A stretch of 64,000 bases of DNA from Bin5 sp965207495. Its GTDB lineage: Bacteria > Chloroflexota > Anaerolineae > Caldilineales > Caldilineaceae. Position 1 is the stretch's first letter, and each line of letters starts with the position of its first letter. The DNA lies in contig OZ242287.1 of NCBI GenBank assembly GCA_965207495.1, forward strand, positions 1 through 64,000, read 5' to 3'. The notes under the pieces were generated by a model, which had not been told where the DNA came from, did not search any database, and was given only the letters and a program-made list of their open reading frames with translations. This document shows, in pieces, positions 22,601-28,959 of this stretch. The translations under genes were made by a program, and so were the position numbers.

Positions 22601-23508
22601 GGGCGATTGTTGTTGCACAAGATGCGGTGGCGCTGACTTGGGACGATCCCGAGGACAGCAGCGTAAGCGGCTACCGGGTTGAACGTCGCGGGGGTGAGGA
22701 TGCGGCGGAGCAGTTCGTCATCCTTGTGGAGGACAGCGGCAGCGCGGCCACGCATTATATCGAGAGAACGGTGTTACCGGCGAGTAGCTACGTGTACCGG
22801 GTGCGGGCGATCAGCGCGGCCGGCCTGAGCGCGCCATCCGACGAGGTTCGCGTCAACACACAGCCCGTCCCGGCGGTCGTGATAGGCGACCCGGACAGGG
22901 ATGTACTGGTTGCGCTGTACAGGGAGACAGACGGCCCCAACTGGGCGGCAAGCACGAACTGGCTGAGCGACAGGCCGCTTGACGAGTGGTATGGCGTGAC
23001 GACGGACGCCGACGGACGCGTCATCGGGTTGTCTCTCGATGGCAACCGGCTGTACGGGACAGTTCCGGAGGCGTTGCGCGATCTCAGTGAACTGGCGTGG
23101 CTGGACCTCAGCAGGAACCGACTGTACGGGACAGTTCCGGAGGCGTTGGGCGATCTCAGTGAACTGACGCATCTGTACCTGGCCGGCAGCGCGTTGAGTG
23201 GATGCATACCCATCTCTTTGCGCAGAGTGCCGTCGAACGACTTTGCCAGTATGGGGCTGCCGTTTTGTCAACAGTCATTGACATCTTCGTGCCTGGATGC
23301 GCAGGTCGCGAGTGAAGAGCGCTGGCGAACTCCGCGCGGCAATCTCAATCCTATCGGCTCGAATGTGTTGTCCTGGGAGTCAGTCACGTGTCCTCAGAGT
23401 TCTGTACCAGCAGGATTGCGGCGTGGGGAGAGCAGTATCCCGCGGCTGTGGTTCCTGTCCTGGCGCCTTTCAGCAAAATGGCAGGCAGTGTTTGAAAGCG
23501 GGTCATAA
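10603..23508 (+). CDS. giant exported LRR / fibronectin type III surface protein
   Basis: 4,301 residues. ATG 10603 is chosen because GAGGAAG precedes it and a signal peptide follows (cleavage near 44). Order: about 30 heptads of TPEPATA (48-263); a fibronectin III domain (267-360); a Thr/Pro/Gln linker of SPEPTATPT type (363-700); one LRR module (702-996); a Thr/Pro linker; twelve LRR modules (about 1123-3620); a third linker (3625-3991); a second fibronectin III domain (3993-4086); a fourteenth LRR module; and an 80-residue tail. Each module has a cap like LVALYNATDGANWTDKTNW, a WHGV segment, plant-type 24-residue repeats (LSGSIPAELGNLSNLT) and a C-terminal GCVPAALF cap. No LPXTG or C-terminal membrane anchor is seen. 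Probably extracellular ligand binding or adhesion; the partner is unknown. Confidence 0.9.
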   Translation: MTQTLVCRLKKVLIITMTLTFLFEMAGVLPASISSAETRRVHAQVNSTPEPATATPEPATATPEPATTTPEPATATPEPATATPEPATATPEPATATPEPATVTPEPATATPEPATATPEPATATPEPATATPEPATATPEPATATPEPATATPEPATATPEPATATPEPATVTPEPATATPEPATATPEPATATPEPATATPEPTTATPEPATATPEPATATPEPATATPELATATPELATATPELATATPEPATATATATTMAAPASPQKLRAVSTHNKVTLTWDDPGDGSVRGYRIERRGAEETADQFVTLVEDSDSAATQYVDSSVALASGYVYRVRAINAAGVSEPSSELRVDTLAAPPATPTNTPTVSSEQAVSPEPTVTPTATPTVSPKQAVLPKQAVSPEPTVTPTATPTATSEQAVSPEPTATPTATPGQAVSPEPTATPTATPGQAVSPEPTATPTVTSEQAVSPEPTATPTATPGQAVSPEPTATPTATSEQAVSPEQTATPTAASEQAVSPEQTVTPTATSEQPVSPEQTVTPTATSEQAVSPEQTVTPTATSEQAVSPEPTATPTTTPTATSEQAVSPEPTATPTNTPEQAVSPEQTATPTNTPEQAVSPEPTATPTGTPGQAVSPEPTVTPTATSEQGVSPEPTVTPTATPTVTPEQAVLPKQAVSPEPTATPTNTPTATTTPAVTDKDVLVAFYNATDGPKWTSKTNWNSTEPLGDWHGVTTDDNGRVTGLDLVNNNLNGSIPAALGKLSALKKLNLMRNELNGSIPAALGRLSALEELNLSANDLNGSIPAKLGNLSALKMLNLSVNDLSGSIPADLSKLSALTHLSLYGNDLNGSIPADLSKLSALTHLYLSHNDFGGSIPVRLGNLSNLVHLYLHHNKLKGSIPARLGNLSNLTQLYLNGNRLSGSIPARLGNLSNLSHLALSANQLSGSIPTELGNLSNLTTLYLNDNQLSGCVPASLFQAGTHDLDDMSLSACAAVTPAPTGNASATPTATTTPTGNATVTPTPTPTATTTPTGNASATPTVTPTATTTSTGNATVTPTATTTPTGSATATPTPTATTTPTGNASATPTPTATTTPTGNASATPTPTATTTPTATTTPVIAGRDVLVALYNATDGANWTSNTNWNSTEALGDWHGVTTDADGRVTRLDLISNNLNGTLPAALGSLSALTQLRLYDNQLSGSIPAALGSLSAVTTLSLNENQLSGSIPAELGNLSAVTKLRLNSNQLSGSIPAELADLSSLTHLYLSGNRLSGCVSVALHQVAANHDLDSLGLPACGDRGVLVALYNATDGANWTDKTNWLSTEPIGDWHGVSTNDSGRVTGLDLINNNLSGTLPAALGRLSALTQLRLYDNQLSGSIPAALGNLGSLSVLSLNNNQLSGTIPTEMGNLSNLTRLLLSGNQLSGLIPSELGSLSNLSVLSLNSNQLSGSIPAALGNLSALTKLRLNSNQLSGSIPTELADLSSLTHLYLSGNQLSGCVPATLFNVANDDLDSLGLPACGDRGALVALYNATDGANWTDKTNWNSAEALGDWHGVTTDADGRVTGLNLINNSLSGTLPAALGNLSNLTQLYLKDNQLSGSIPAALGNLSNLTQLYLDDNQLSGAIPAALGNLSNLTLLNLNDNQLSGTVPAALGNLSSLSVLNLDDNQLSGTIPAELGNLSNLTYLSIDRNQLSGTVPAELGNLSKLAQLYLTSNQLSGTVPAALGDLSRLGWLYLSGNEFSGCVPAALFDVTHHDLNKLGLQPCGDRGVLVALYNATDGANWTDKTNWNSTEPLGDWHGVTTDDDGRVTGLDLINNNLSGTLPAALGRLSTLTQLRLYDNQLSGSIPSELGKLSNLSVLSLNNNQLTGTVPTELGNLSALTRLLLNGNQLSGSIPSELGSLSTLTVLSLNGNQLSGTVPAELGSLSALTKLRLNSNQLSGSIPAELADLSSLTHLYLSGNQLTGSIPSELADLSSLTHLYLSGNQLSECVPAALFDVTHHDLNDLGLAACGDRGVLVALYNATGGANWTDKTNWLSDKPIGEWHGVTTDDDGRVTELDLTNNNLRGTIPTDLGRLGALTELYLGNNQLSGSIPAELGKLSNLTHLYLYSNQLSGSIPAKLGNLSNLTRLNLAVNSLSGSIPARLGNLSKLTLLSLNINQLSGSIPERLGNLSNLTQLYLNNNQLSGCVPAALFDVTHHDLNDLGLAECGERGALVALYNATGGANWTIKTNWLSDKPIGEWHGVTTDDDGRVTELDLINNNLRGTIPTDLGRLGALTELKLGNNQLSGSIPAELGNLSNLTLLYLFSNQLSGGIPAKLGNLSKLTQLHLAVNALSGTIPTELGNLSNLTLLSLSINQLSGTIPTELGDLSNLTLLYLQRNQLSGSIPAELGNLSSLTHLYLKTNQLSGCVPAALFAVANHDLNDLGLQKCGDKKALVALYNATDGANWTDKTNWLSEKPIGDWHGVTTDSNGRVTKLILNSNNLNGTLPAALGSLSNLRHLHLHSNQLSGSIPKAWGYLSSLKELHLHSNQLSGSIPAALGRLSNLTKLYLHSNQLSGSIPTELSNLSSLTHLYLKTNQLSGCVPADLFALANHDLKRLGLQPCGDMGVLVALYNATDGANWTDKTNWLSKKPIGEWHGVTTDSDGRVTRLILSGNNLNGSIPAELGSLSNLRDLHLHSNELSGSIPVELGNLSNLKELSLAVNQLSGSIPAELGNLSNLAHLYLSGNQLSGTIPAELGSLSSLTHLYLQTNQLSGTIPVELGDLSSLTHLYLKTNQLSGCVPAALFAVETNDLNSLGLQPCGDMGVLVALYNATDGANWTVNTNWLSREPIGEWHGVTTDSDGRVTRLILNSNILSGTIPSELGSLSNLRRLHLHSNQLSGTVPAELGSLSNLKELHLHSNQLSGTVPAELGKLSNLTKLYLKDNKLSGSIPAELGSLSNLKELSLAVNQLSGTIPVELGDLSSLTHLYLKTNQLSGCVPAALFTMANHDLNSLGLQPCGDMGVLVALYNATDGANWTDKTNWLSKKPIGEWHGVTTDSDGRVTKLILNGNNLNGTLPSELGDLSNLTHLYLQTNQLSGSIPEELGDLSGLTHLYLSGNQLSGCVPAALFAVANHDLNDLGLQPCGDMGVLVALYNATDGANWTDKTNWLSREPIGEWHGVTTDSDGRVTRLILNSNILSGTIPSELGSLSNLRHLHLHSNQLSGSIPAELGSLSNLKELHLRSNQLSGTIPADLGSLSNLTKLYLKDNKLSGSIPTELGSLSNLKELSLAANQLSGTIPVELGDLSSLTHLYLNTNQLSGCVPTALLAVANQDLDRLGLPTCVDRNALVALYNATDGANWIIRTNWLSDKPLGEWYGVTTDADARVTRLILNGNSLNGTLPVELGDLSNLRHLHLAVNELSGSIPSALGRLSNLTRLSLSNNQLSGSIPPELGNLSSLEWLYLYTNELSGSIPAKLGDLSNLTQLSLDKNQLSGSIPKALSDLNKLTQLYLSGNQLSGSIPVELGDLPSLEYLGLDANGLSGTVPVELGNLSSLKELGLNNNALSGSIPVELGNLSSLGFLNLANNGLSGSIPRELGDLSSLVELYLEDNQLSGCVPAALLAVGYHDLDSLGLSTCKEQQTDLPTATPTPTATTTPTPGLELLVTPAPTATATPTPGLEPLVTPAPTATTTPTPGLQPLVTPTPTATTTPTPGLQPLVTPTPTATTTPTPGLQPLVTPTPTATTTPTPGLQPLVTPTPTATTTPTPGLQPPATPTPTATTTPTPGLQPLATPTPTATTTPTPGLQPLATPTPTATATPTASSEPTATPTPTATATPAASSEATATPTPTATASPTASSEATATPTPTATTTPTTSSEATATPTPTATTTPAASSEATATPTPTATASPTASSEATATPTPTATTTPAARSEPTATIESPWPKAPTGPTEKTAAQALTATLTATPEPTPTATQALTATLTATPEPTPTATQALTATLTATPEPTPTAVTPAVPAPPQNVRAIVVAQDAVALTWDDPEDSSVSGYRVERRGGEDAAEQFVILVEDSGSAATHYIERTVLPASSYVYRVRAISAAGLSAPSDEVRVNTQPVPAVVIGDPDRDVLVALYRETDGPNWAASTNWLSDRPLDEWYGVTTDADGRVIGLSLDGNRLYGTVPEALRDLSELAWLDLSRNRLYGTVPEALGDLSELTHLYLAGSALSGCIPISLRRVPSNDFASMGLPFCQQSLTSSCLDAQVASEERWRTPRGNLNPIGSNVLSWESVTCPQSSVPAGLRRGESSIPRLWFLSWRLSAKWQAVFESGS
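10741..11390 (+). repeat. 21-bp coding tandem array (TPEPATA heptads)
   Basis: About thirty 21-bp units inside the LRR gene. A variant unit ending GCGACGGTC recurs exactly 210 bases apart (10904 and 11114), showing that a ten-unit block was itself duplicated. Confidence 0.92.
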
Positions 23509-23671
23509 TCGCGTAACGGGGCCGGGTGCGTTCATTCCGGTGGGGTGTGCGGATTGTTGGCGTAGCCGGTGGCGCAGGAGACTGCAATCCGTGTCAAGGC
23601 TGCGGGTAGAACAACGACAAATAGTTGACGGACAGGGCGATTCCGGCGACAATCAGCGTGAACAGGCGGAT

Positions 23672-23777
23672 CCGGAGACGTTTCAGGAGTTTGCTGAACA
23701 GTCCGGGCGGTTGGCCGCGGCACACGAGCGCAACCGTCTGGCTAGAGAGTTGCGCAGCGCTCTGGGACAGAGGAAGA
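23672..23777 (+). pseudogene. relic of a histidine kinase phosphoacceptor region
   Basis: The frame reads HERNRLARELRSALGQR, matching the H-box of the intact kinases downstream (EEHNRLARELHESLGHR) but with the phosphorylated His replaced by Arg. No intact gene surrounds it; the next kinase starts at 23892. The rest of 23509-23891 holds nothing else recognisable. Confidence 0.6.
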
Positions 23778-23891
23778 GCCGGGGATGGACAGCGAAGGGA
23801 AGTGAGGAGAAAACTACAGCATGGGAGGGCGGCAGGCGCCCTGTTCATGCCGGCAGGAAATCATATTTACTTCAAGCCGGAGAAACTGTGA

Positions 23892-25163
23892 ATGGCTGTA
23901 AAGGGGCTGTACCAACAATTATTGACTGGGAACTGGTCTTATGACCATCGAGATTTCATGTTGCGTCTCGCCGGGCAAGCATTTCTCATGGTCTCTGTGT
24001 TCTACTCATACATACAGATGGGTGCAGTGCCGGGGCCGATACCTCTGGCCGGGTTATTCCTTTTCAGCGTCCTTTTTTGGCGCAGGAAATGGGACTACAG
24101 CGCGTTGGCGCACACGCATGTTTATATGGCGGCACAGACCGTGATTTCCACTTTGATTGTTTTCCAGGATTTTACTTTATCCTGTATGTTTGTGGTTCTC
24201 GCCGGGCAGTCAGCGGTGGTATTCAGCAAGATGCGGACCAGTCTGATCTGGTCTGCGATATTGTATTTTATTGTACTAATTGCAAACTTTGGTCAGCCCG
24301 GGGACGATCTGTTCACGCCGACGAGCAGAGCGGTTGCAGTCATCGCCGTGATGGTTATTTCCGGCTTCATGAGCGCCAGCATAGGAAGGACAAGACGGGA
24401 GCATGCGAAGATTCAGGATCTGCTGACGGAGCTCAACGAGGCCAATTCGCGGTTGCGGAAGTACGCAAGGCAGGCCGAATTTTTGTCTGCGGCAGCCGAG
24501 CGGGAACGCATCGCCAGAGATTTACACGATACGCTTGGGCACAGGTTAACGGTATCGGTCGTGCAGTTGGAGGGCGCGGAGCGGCTGATGGAACGGGATC
24601 CCCACCGGGTCGCCGGGATGCTCGAGACGGTGCGCTCACAACTGATGACAGGGCTGGACGAATTGCGTCAGACTCTTCTGGTGCTGCGTGGGCACAATGT
24701 CACCAGCGCCAGTCTGATCGACTCTTTGCATAAGATCACAGAAGAGTTTGCGAACGTCACGGGCATAGATTGCCACAGGCGGCTGCCCGACATGTTACGG
24801 GCGCCCTTGTCCGATGAACAGTGCATGGCGATATACCGGATCGTTCAGGAGACGCTGACCAACACGCAGAAGCACGCCCAGGCGCAGAATGTGTGGGTGG
24901 AATTGGAATCGAGCGATGATGCGCTGATTTTGAAGGTACAGAATGACGGCCGGGACTTCGACCCGTCCAAAAGCAATGGGTTTGGTTTGCTGGGGATGCG
25001 GGAGCGGGCCGCGCAGCTTGGCGGCGATCTGCGTGTGATCACACCGGCGGCGGGCGGCACTCTGGTGCTCTTCTCTCTGCCTATCGGGATAAACGGCACA
25101 CGCGAGTATATTGTGGCCGAATCGCAGGTGAACCACTTTGAAGTAATGGGAGGTGCCAGATGA
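23892..25163 (+). CDS. NarL-type sensor histidine kinase 1
   Basis: 423 residues. About five predicted membrane helices fill the first 165 residues with little periplasmic sequence, followed by a short coiled coil. The HisKA_3 dimerisation domain has the H-box ERERIARDLHDTLGHRLTV (about 200-218) and the HATPase domain has an intact N-box ETLTNTQKHA and G boxes (VQNDGRDFD, GFGLLGMRER). It should autophosphorylate and pass phosphate to the adjacent regulator. The stop overlaps an ATG in a TGA/ATG arrangement, but the second kinase probably begins at 25271. It is a paralogue of kinase 2. Confidence 0.92.
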   Translation: MAVKGLYQQLLTGNWSYDHRDFMLRLAGQAFLMVSVFYSYIQMGAVPGPIPLAGLFLFSVLFWRRKWDYSALAHTHVYMAAQTVISTLIVFQDFTLSCMFVVLAGQSAVVFSKMRTSLIWSAILYFIVLIANFGQPGDDLFTPTSRAVAVIAVMVISGFMSASIGRTRREHAKIQDLLTELNEANSRLRKYARQAEFLSAAAERERIARDLHDTLGHRLTVSVVQLEGAERLMERDPHRVAGMLETVRSQLMTGLDELRQTLLVLRGHNVTSASLIDSLHKITEEFANVTGIDCHRRLPDMLRAPLSDEQCMAIYRIVQETLTNTQKHAQAQNVWVELESSDDALILKVQNDGRDFDPSKSNGFGLLGMRERAAQLGGDLRVITPAAGGTLVLFSLPIGINGTREYIVAESQVNHFEVMGGAR

Positions 25164-25213
25164 ATTGGGTTGGTAGGGGAGCCAGATACGATTTCGGTTT
25201 GGGTCCATCGGTT

Positions 25214-25231
25214 TCTCCTCTCTTGAGGAGA
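25214..25231 (+). other. perfect hairpin between the two kinase genes
   Basis: TCTCCTC-TCTT-GAGGAGA, a 7-bp stem with a 4-base loop, lies between kinase 1's stop and kinase 2's chosen start. It could affect mRNA stability or translation of kinase 2. Confidence 0.4.
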
Positions 25232-25270
25232 CGTTATGGGTGTTTCTTTGTTGCGGAGGAAGATCGTTCG

Positions 25271-26524
25271 ATGGGGCACTTTTTGAGTTGGCGTGCATTC
25301 GGCAGATGGATACGTGATGGATTTCGGCAAAGGACTCGGTCTTATCGTTGGGAGAATTTTCCGATTCATTGTGCCGCGCAGGCGGTTGTCATTTTCATGC
25401 TGGTCCACTATCACATACTGAACGGTTCAATGCCGGAGCCGTTTTTTGTGATTGGAGCGCTATTATTCAGTTTTCTATTTTGGCGTGTACCGACAGGCGA
25501 TTACCGGCGCAATCAACTTTATCTGGTGGCGCAGACTCTGATCGCGTGCCTGGGATTTTTTCAGGATTTTCTTTTCATCTATCTGTTTCTGCTTCTGGTC
25601 GGGCAGGCGGTGTTTCTATTCAGGATTGGACCCGCGCTGGTCTGGATTGGCGTGTATGTAGCGATTGCGCTGTGGGGCACCTTTTTCCGACATGCTGAAG
25701 GGCCGCTACCGCCCGTGGACAGAGCCATCCTGGTCGTTGTGGGCTTCATCTTCAGCGGCATTTTGAGCAATCGAATCGCGTATGAAAGGCGCGTGAAGCG
25801 AGATGTCGGACGTCTGTTGACAGAGATATCGGAGGCCCATGCGCGTTTGCGAGAATACATTGGACAGCGCAGGTTTCTGGTTATGGTGGAGGAGCATAAT
25901 CGCCTCGCGCGCGAGCTACACGAATCTCTCGGGCACAGGCTTACCGTCGCGATCGTGCAGGTGGAGGGCGCGAATCGAGTGATGGAAAAGGATTCACTGC
26001 AGGCGGACGCGATGCTTAAGACGGTGCATTCGCAACTCAAAGCGGGGCTGGATGAACTACGCGATACGATTCAGGCGTTGAGCACGCCTGAGATAAACGC
26101 CAGAAATCTGACGCCTGTGTTGCGACGGTACATCAGTGAGTTTTTCCGGGAGACGGACATTTCTCTCCACGTCGAACTGACGGACGTCCCCGATTTTCTG
26201 TCCGAGTCCGATTGTCTGACGGTGTACCGGGCGATACAGGAATGGTTGATGCACATGCAAAACCATGCCCATCCTATGAACATATGGATGGATTTGGATG
26301 TTACGGATGATTCATTGGTTCTGACCATGCGGCATGACGGCCAGGAGTTCGACCTGTCCGCCGGCTACGGTTACGGAGTGCCGGGGATGCAGGAGCGGGC
26401 GTTTCAACTTGGGGGGACGCTACGAGTGACCAAACCGGCGCAAGGCGGCGGCGTTATGGTGACATTCACCCTGCCTATCGGGGGGGAGACGGAGCGGGAG
26501 AGATCATGGTGGGATGGCGGGTAA
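25271..26524 (+). CDS. NarL-type sensor histidine kinase 2 with altered N-box
   Basis: 417 residues from ATG 25271, which has GAGGAAG upstream and aligns with kinase 1's N-terminus; an upstream ATG at 25160 would add 37 unrelated residues. It has about five membrane helices, then an intact H-box EEHNRLARELHESLGHRLTV. The ATPase N-box reads QEWLMHMQNHA, so the usual Mg-binding Asn (LTN in kinase 1) is His. The G1 Asp (MRHDGQEFD) and G2 glycines (GYGVPGMQER) remain. It may be a poor kinase that is phosphorylated by kinase 1 or modulates it in a heterodimer. Confidence 0.88.
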   Translation: MGHFLSWRAFGRWIRDGFRQRTRSYRWENFPIHCAAQAVVIFMLVHYHILNGSMPEPFFVIGALLFSFLFWRVPTGDYRRNQLYLVAQTLIACLGFFQDFLFIYLFLLLVGQAVFLFRIGPALVWIGVYVAIALWGTFFRHAEGPLPPVDRAILVVVGFIFSGILSNRIAYERRVKRDVGRLLTEISEAHARLREYIGQRRFLVMVEEHNRLARELHESLGHRLTVAIVQVEGANRVMEKDSLQADAMLKTVHSQLKAGLDELRDTIQALSTPEINARNLTPVLRRYISEFFRETDISLHVELTDVPDFLSESDCLTVYRAIQEWLMHMQNHAHPMNIWMDLDVTDDSLVLTMRHDGQEFDLSAGYGYGVPGMQERAFQLGGTLRVTKPAQGGGVMVTFTLPIGGETERERSWWDGG

Positions 26525-26635
26525 TCTGCCACAGATTTGAGAACGGGGCCGGGCAGAGAGGCTTCGCACCTATTGGCGTGGGGTGGTGAGCCTATGCGCG
26601 GACGATCCGCGAGCAGCCGGCGGATTGTGAGAGAT

Positions 26636-26752
26636 AGCGAGGACAGGTTGATTCTGAATATGCCGAGAGACGGGCGGGATATCGCTGCGTCATCCGGCGG
26701 TGGGTCGGGGGCGCCGGGATGCGGGGAGGCGTCGCACAATCAGGCGGCGTTC
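26636..26752 (+). pseudogene. relic of a histidine kinase ATPase domain
   Basis: SEDRLILNMPRDGRD followed by a Gly/Ser-rich stretch parallels TDDSLVLTMRHDGQE...GYGVPGMQERA of kinase 2. The remainder of a kinase is missing, and it sits in the 275-base gap before the response regulator, so it looks like the decayed 3' end of a further kinase copy. Confidence 0.55.
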
Positions 26753-26799
26753 TGAAGACACGCTGCCTGCGGCACAAGGAAAGGGAAGGGAAGGGAAGC

Positions 26800-27453
26800 A
26801 TGTTTGATAAGATTTCACTTTTGTTGGTGGACGATCAGGAGCTATTGCGTGAGGGGATGCGCATCATCCTCAATCTGGAAGAGGACATGATGGTTATCGG
26901 CGAGGCTGGAGACGGTCAGGAGGCTGTCAGCCTGTATGACGAACTGCAGCCCGATGTGGTGTTGATGGATGTGCAGATGCCGGTTATGGACGGTCTCGAT
27001 GCGGTCCGGTATATCTGCAGGCGCGATCCACAGGCGAAGATCATCATATTGACGACTTTCGATAGCGACGAGTATGTGTTTGAAGGGATCCGGGCGGGCG
27101 CGCTGAACTATGTGTTGAAGGCGACATCCAGCGATGATTTGGCTACCGCGGTGCGCACGGCATATCGGGGCGGTTCCTACCTTGATGTATCGGTCGCTCG
27201 CAAGATCGTCAATGAATTTGTTCGTCAGCCGCCGCCTGCCTACGAAGCTTCGAGGCTGGCCGAACCTCTCAACGAGCGGGAAGTGGAGATTCTGCGCCTG
27301 CTGAGAGACGGTTGCCGAAACCAGGAGATCGCGGCGCGACTTCATCTGGCCGAAGGGACGGTGAAGAACTATGTTTCGGTGCTGATGGGGAAGCTCAATG
27401 TCCGCGATCGGATGCAGGCGGTTTTGCGCGCAAAGGAGTTAGATTTGTTGTAA
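26800..27453 (+). CDS. NarL/FixJ-type response regulator
   Basis: 217 residues. The receiver domain (about 5-120) has the acidic pair VDDQ, the phosphoacceptor Asp in VVLMDVQMPVMDG, a conserved Thr (LTTF) and Lys (VLKAT). A LuxR-type helix-turn-helix follows (LNEREVEILRLLRDGCRNQEIAARL, about 150-205). ATG 26800 follows a run of GGGAAGGGAAG. It is the evident partner of the two upstream kinases; its targets are unknown, with the shared leaders at 10.3 and 29.6 kb as candidates. Confidence 0.94.
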   Translation: MFDKISLLLVDDQELLREGMRIILNLEEDMMVIGEAGDGQEAVSLYDELQPDVVLMDVQMPVMDGLDAVRYICRRDPQAKIIILTTFDSDEYVFEGIRAGALNYVLKATSSDDLATAVRTAYRGGSYLDVSVARKIVNEFVRQPPPAYEASRLAEPLNEREVEILRLLRDGCRNQEIAARLHLAEGTVKNYVSVLMGKLNVRDRMQAVLRAKELDLL

Positions 27454-27461
27454 CCCTGAGT

Positions 27462-27959
27462 TCATGGCCGCGCGGCCGGCGGTGTCCCGGCCGTGTGAGT
27501 GCGGGGCCCATCGGGTGGGTCGTTATCTTTTTTCTGCGTGGGCCCATCGTTCGGCCGGCGCGGGCTGGGTTGTTCGCCCAGGGCGATTTCAGGCGGGAAG
27601 ACGTGCACCAAGTTATCGAAGTGTCCGGCGCAGAACGGCGGCAGGGGATCGGGGTCGGAGGCGATCAGTTGGAGTTGGCCGTCGTTGAGGTGGGCCGTGC
27701 GGCGTTGCGCTTTGCAGCCCAGGCAGATTTCGAGGCGAATGATTTCGCCGTTTTCTCCGAACCCATCGATGGGGTGTACCGCCTGCCAGCCATGCGTTCG
27801 TTTTGGCGACGCGTTCTGTAGCCGATTGTGGGTCTGGTTCGCGCTACGGATGCGTATCCACCTCAATAGCCTTGACCGTAAGCTTATATACGCCGCGTTC
27901 GAGATTGCCAACACTGTTTTCGTCAATTTCAAGAGCAAGCAGATAGTTCTTTCTGTCAA
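27462..27959 (-). pseudogene. possible decayed paralogue of the small Cys/His protein
   Basis: The middle of this frame (about 27797-27620) reads THGWQAVHPIDG, ICLGCKAQRRTA and SDPDPLPPFC, matching the gene at 28065-28286 in order and spacing. The N-terminal extension to 27959 and the Pro/Thr-rich tail look non-coding, and no ribosome binding site supports a start near the conserved part. It may be a pseudogene or a gene with an unusual start. Confidence 0.4.
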
Positions 27960-28064
27960 GGTTTTCTGACAGTTTGAAGGGATCTGTTTTGTGCCCGATC
28001 TTTCGGATGTTCTCGGCGATTCTGCATTGGCCTGCTGCGCTTTATCCGCGTATTTGTAGGTAAG

Positions 28065-28286
28065 TCATTCTTCTCTGTTGCTCGCGAGCGGGCAATCCGG
28101 GAGCGGATCGGGATCAGTAAAGACGACAACGTCCCTGATGACTTGCCCGCCCTTGGTTGTCAGCCAGCGTCGCCGCCTTACTCCACATTCGCAGTGCTCA
28201 ATACGCTCTGTCATACCACCTTCATATCGATCTGCACGCTGTAAAATCCATTCATGAGTAGCCATCGTTTGCCGTGAAAACGTCAT
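28065..28286 (-). CDS. small Cys/His-rich protein (hypothetical)
   Basis: 73 residues from ATG 28286, which has a strong AAGGAG site eight bases upstream. It contains THEW near the N-terminus, RIEHCECGVRRRRW in the middle and TDPDPLPDCP near the end. The spaced His and Cys residues suggest a small metal-binding fold, but no known family is recognised with confidence. A related, probably decayed copy lies at 27.6-27.8 kb on the same strand. Confidence 0.6.
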   Translation of the reverse strand: MTFSRQTMATHEWILQRADRYEGGMTERIEHCECGVRRRRWLTTKGGQVIRDVVVFTDPDPLPDCPLASNREE

Positions 28287-28752
28287 GGCATTGCTCCTTG
28301 TGAGCGATTCCACTGGCCGGCGGCGGCCGTTTTCCATTTCAATGTTTGCACTCGACGTTGAGAATCATGGTTGAAGGATTGGAGATGCGGGTTAACTTTT
28401 GTGTGTGTCGGTTTTCATCAACAAACCACCGACTTCAAATGATACAAGCATAAAATTTCTTTCTTATGTCATTTGTCTTTTCTTTGTGTCAGTATTGTGC
28501 CAAATTTGTCGCTAAGCAGCGGAGTGGGGGCATTTTGGTGCTACGCGTTTCAAATCAGGACCTGTGGACGGGCGGAGCGGCGGTTCAAGATGGCATTGTT
28601 TATCGTCGATTCCACCGCCAAGTTGCGCTGTCGGCGCGAGAGGCAGGCCGTCGCACTCCTAGCGCGTTGCGCCGGGTGCTGGAAGCAGTGCGGATGAGCA
28701 GGTTCCCGGGGTGCCTGCAAGGTGGACGCTGCTGCCACCGTCGTTGCTGTTT

Positions 28753-28959
28753 TCAAAAAAGCAGAGTCTCGAAGTGAGGAGGGTTGGAGGCTTGTAAAGC
28801 GGGCGGTATGGTTCCACACAGACCAGGGGTGTCGGTAGCGATGCGCACCCTGACAAGGTTTCCCGCCGGGCGAACCAGGTTAGCCGGTTCTGCGGGAACT
28901 GTTCCTGTCAGCTGGTTGATATGGAGGTTCAACCTTATGTCGCGGGCGCCGGTTCGCAC
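28753..28959 (-). pseudogene. leucine-rich repeat relic
   Basis: A short frame reads DIRLNLHINQLTGTVPAEPA ... LCGTIPPALQ, two plant-type LRR units like those of the giant gene but on the opposite strand and without caps, signal peptide or start. The surrounding 28287-29576 stretch holds only broken frames; nothing else could be supported. Confidence 0.5.

Noticed and set aside
23297..23944. Open frame between the LRR gene and kinase 1 as a complete gene
   Set aside because: It overlaps both neighbours, has no ribosome binding site, and only the short H-box-like segment resembles a protein family; treated as a relic.
27499..27969. 156-codon plus-strand frame after the response regulator
   Set aside because: The minus strand carries the paralogue of the small Cys/His protein there; the plus frame has no motif.
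28466..28777. 103-codon plus-strand frame as a new small gene
   Set aside because: No ribosome binding site, no family similarity, and composition like the surrounding decayed sequence.
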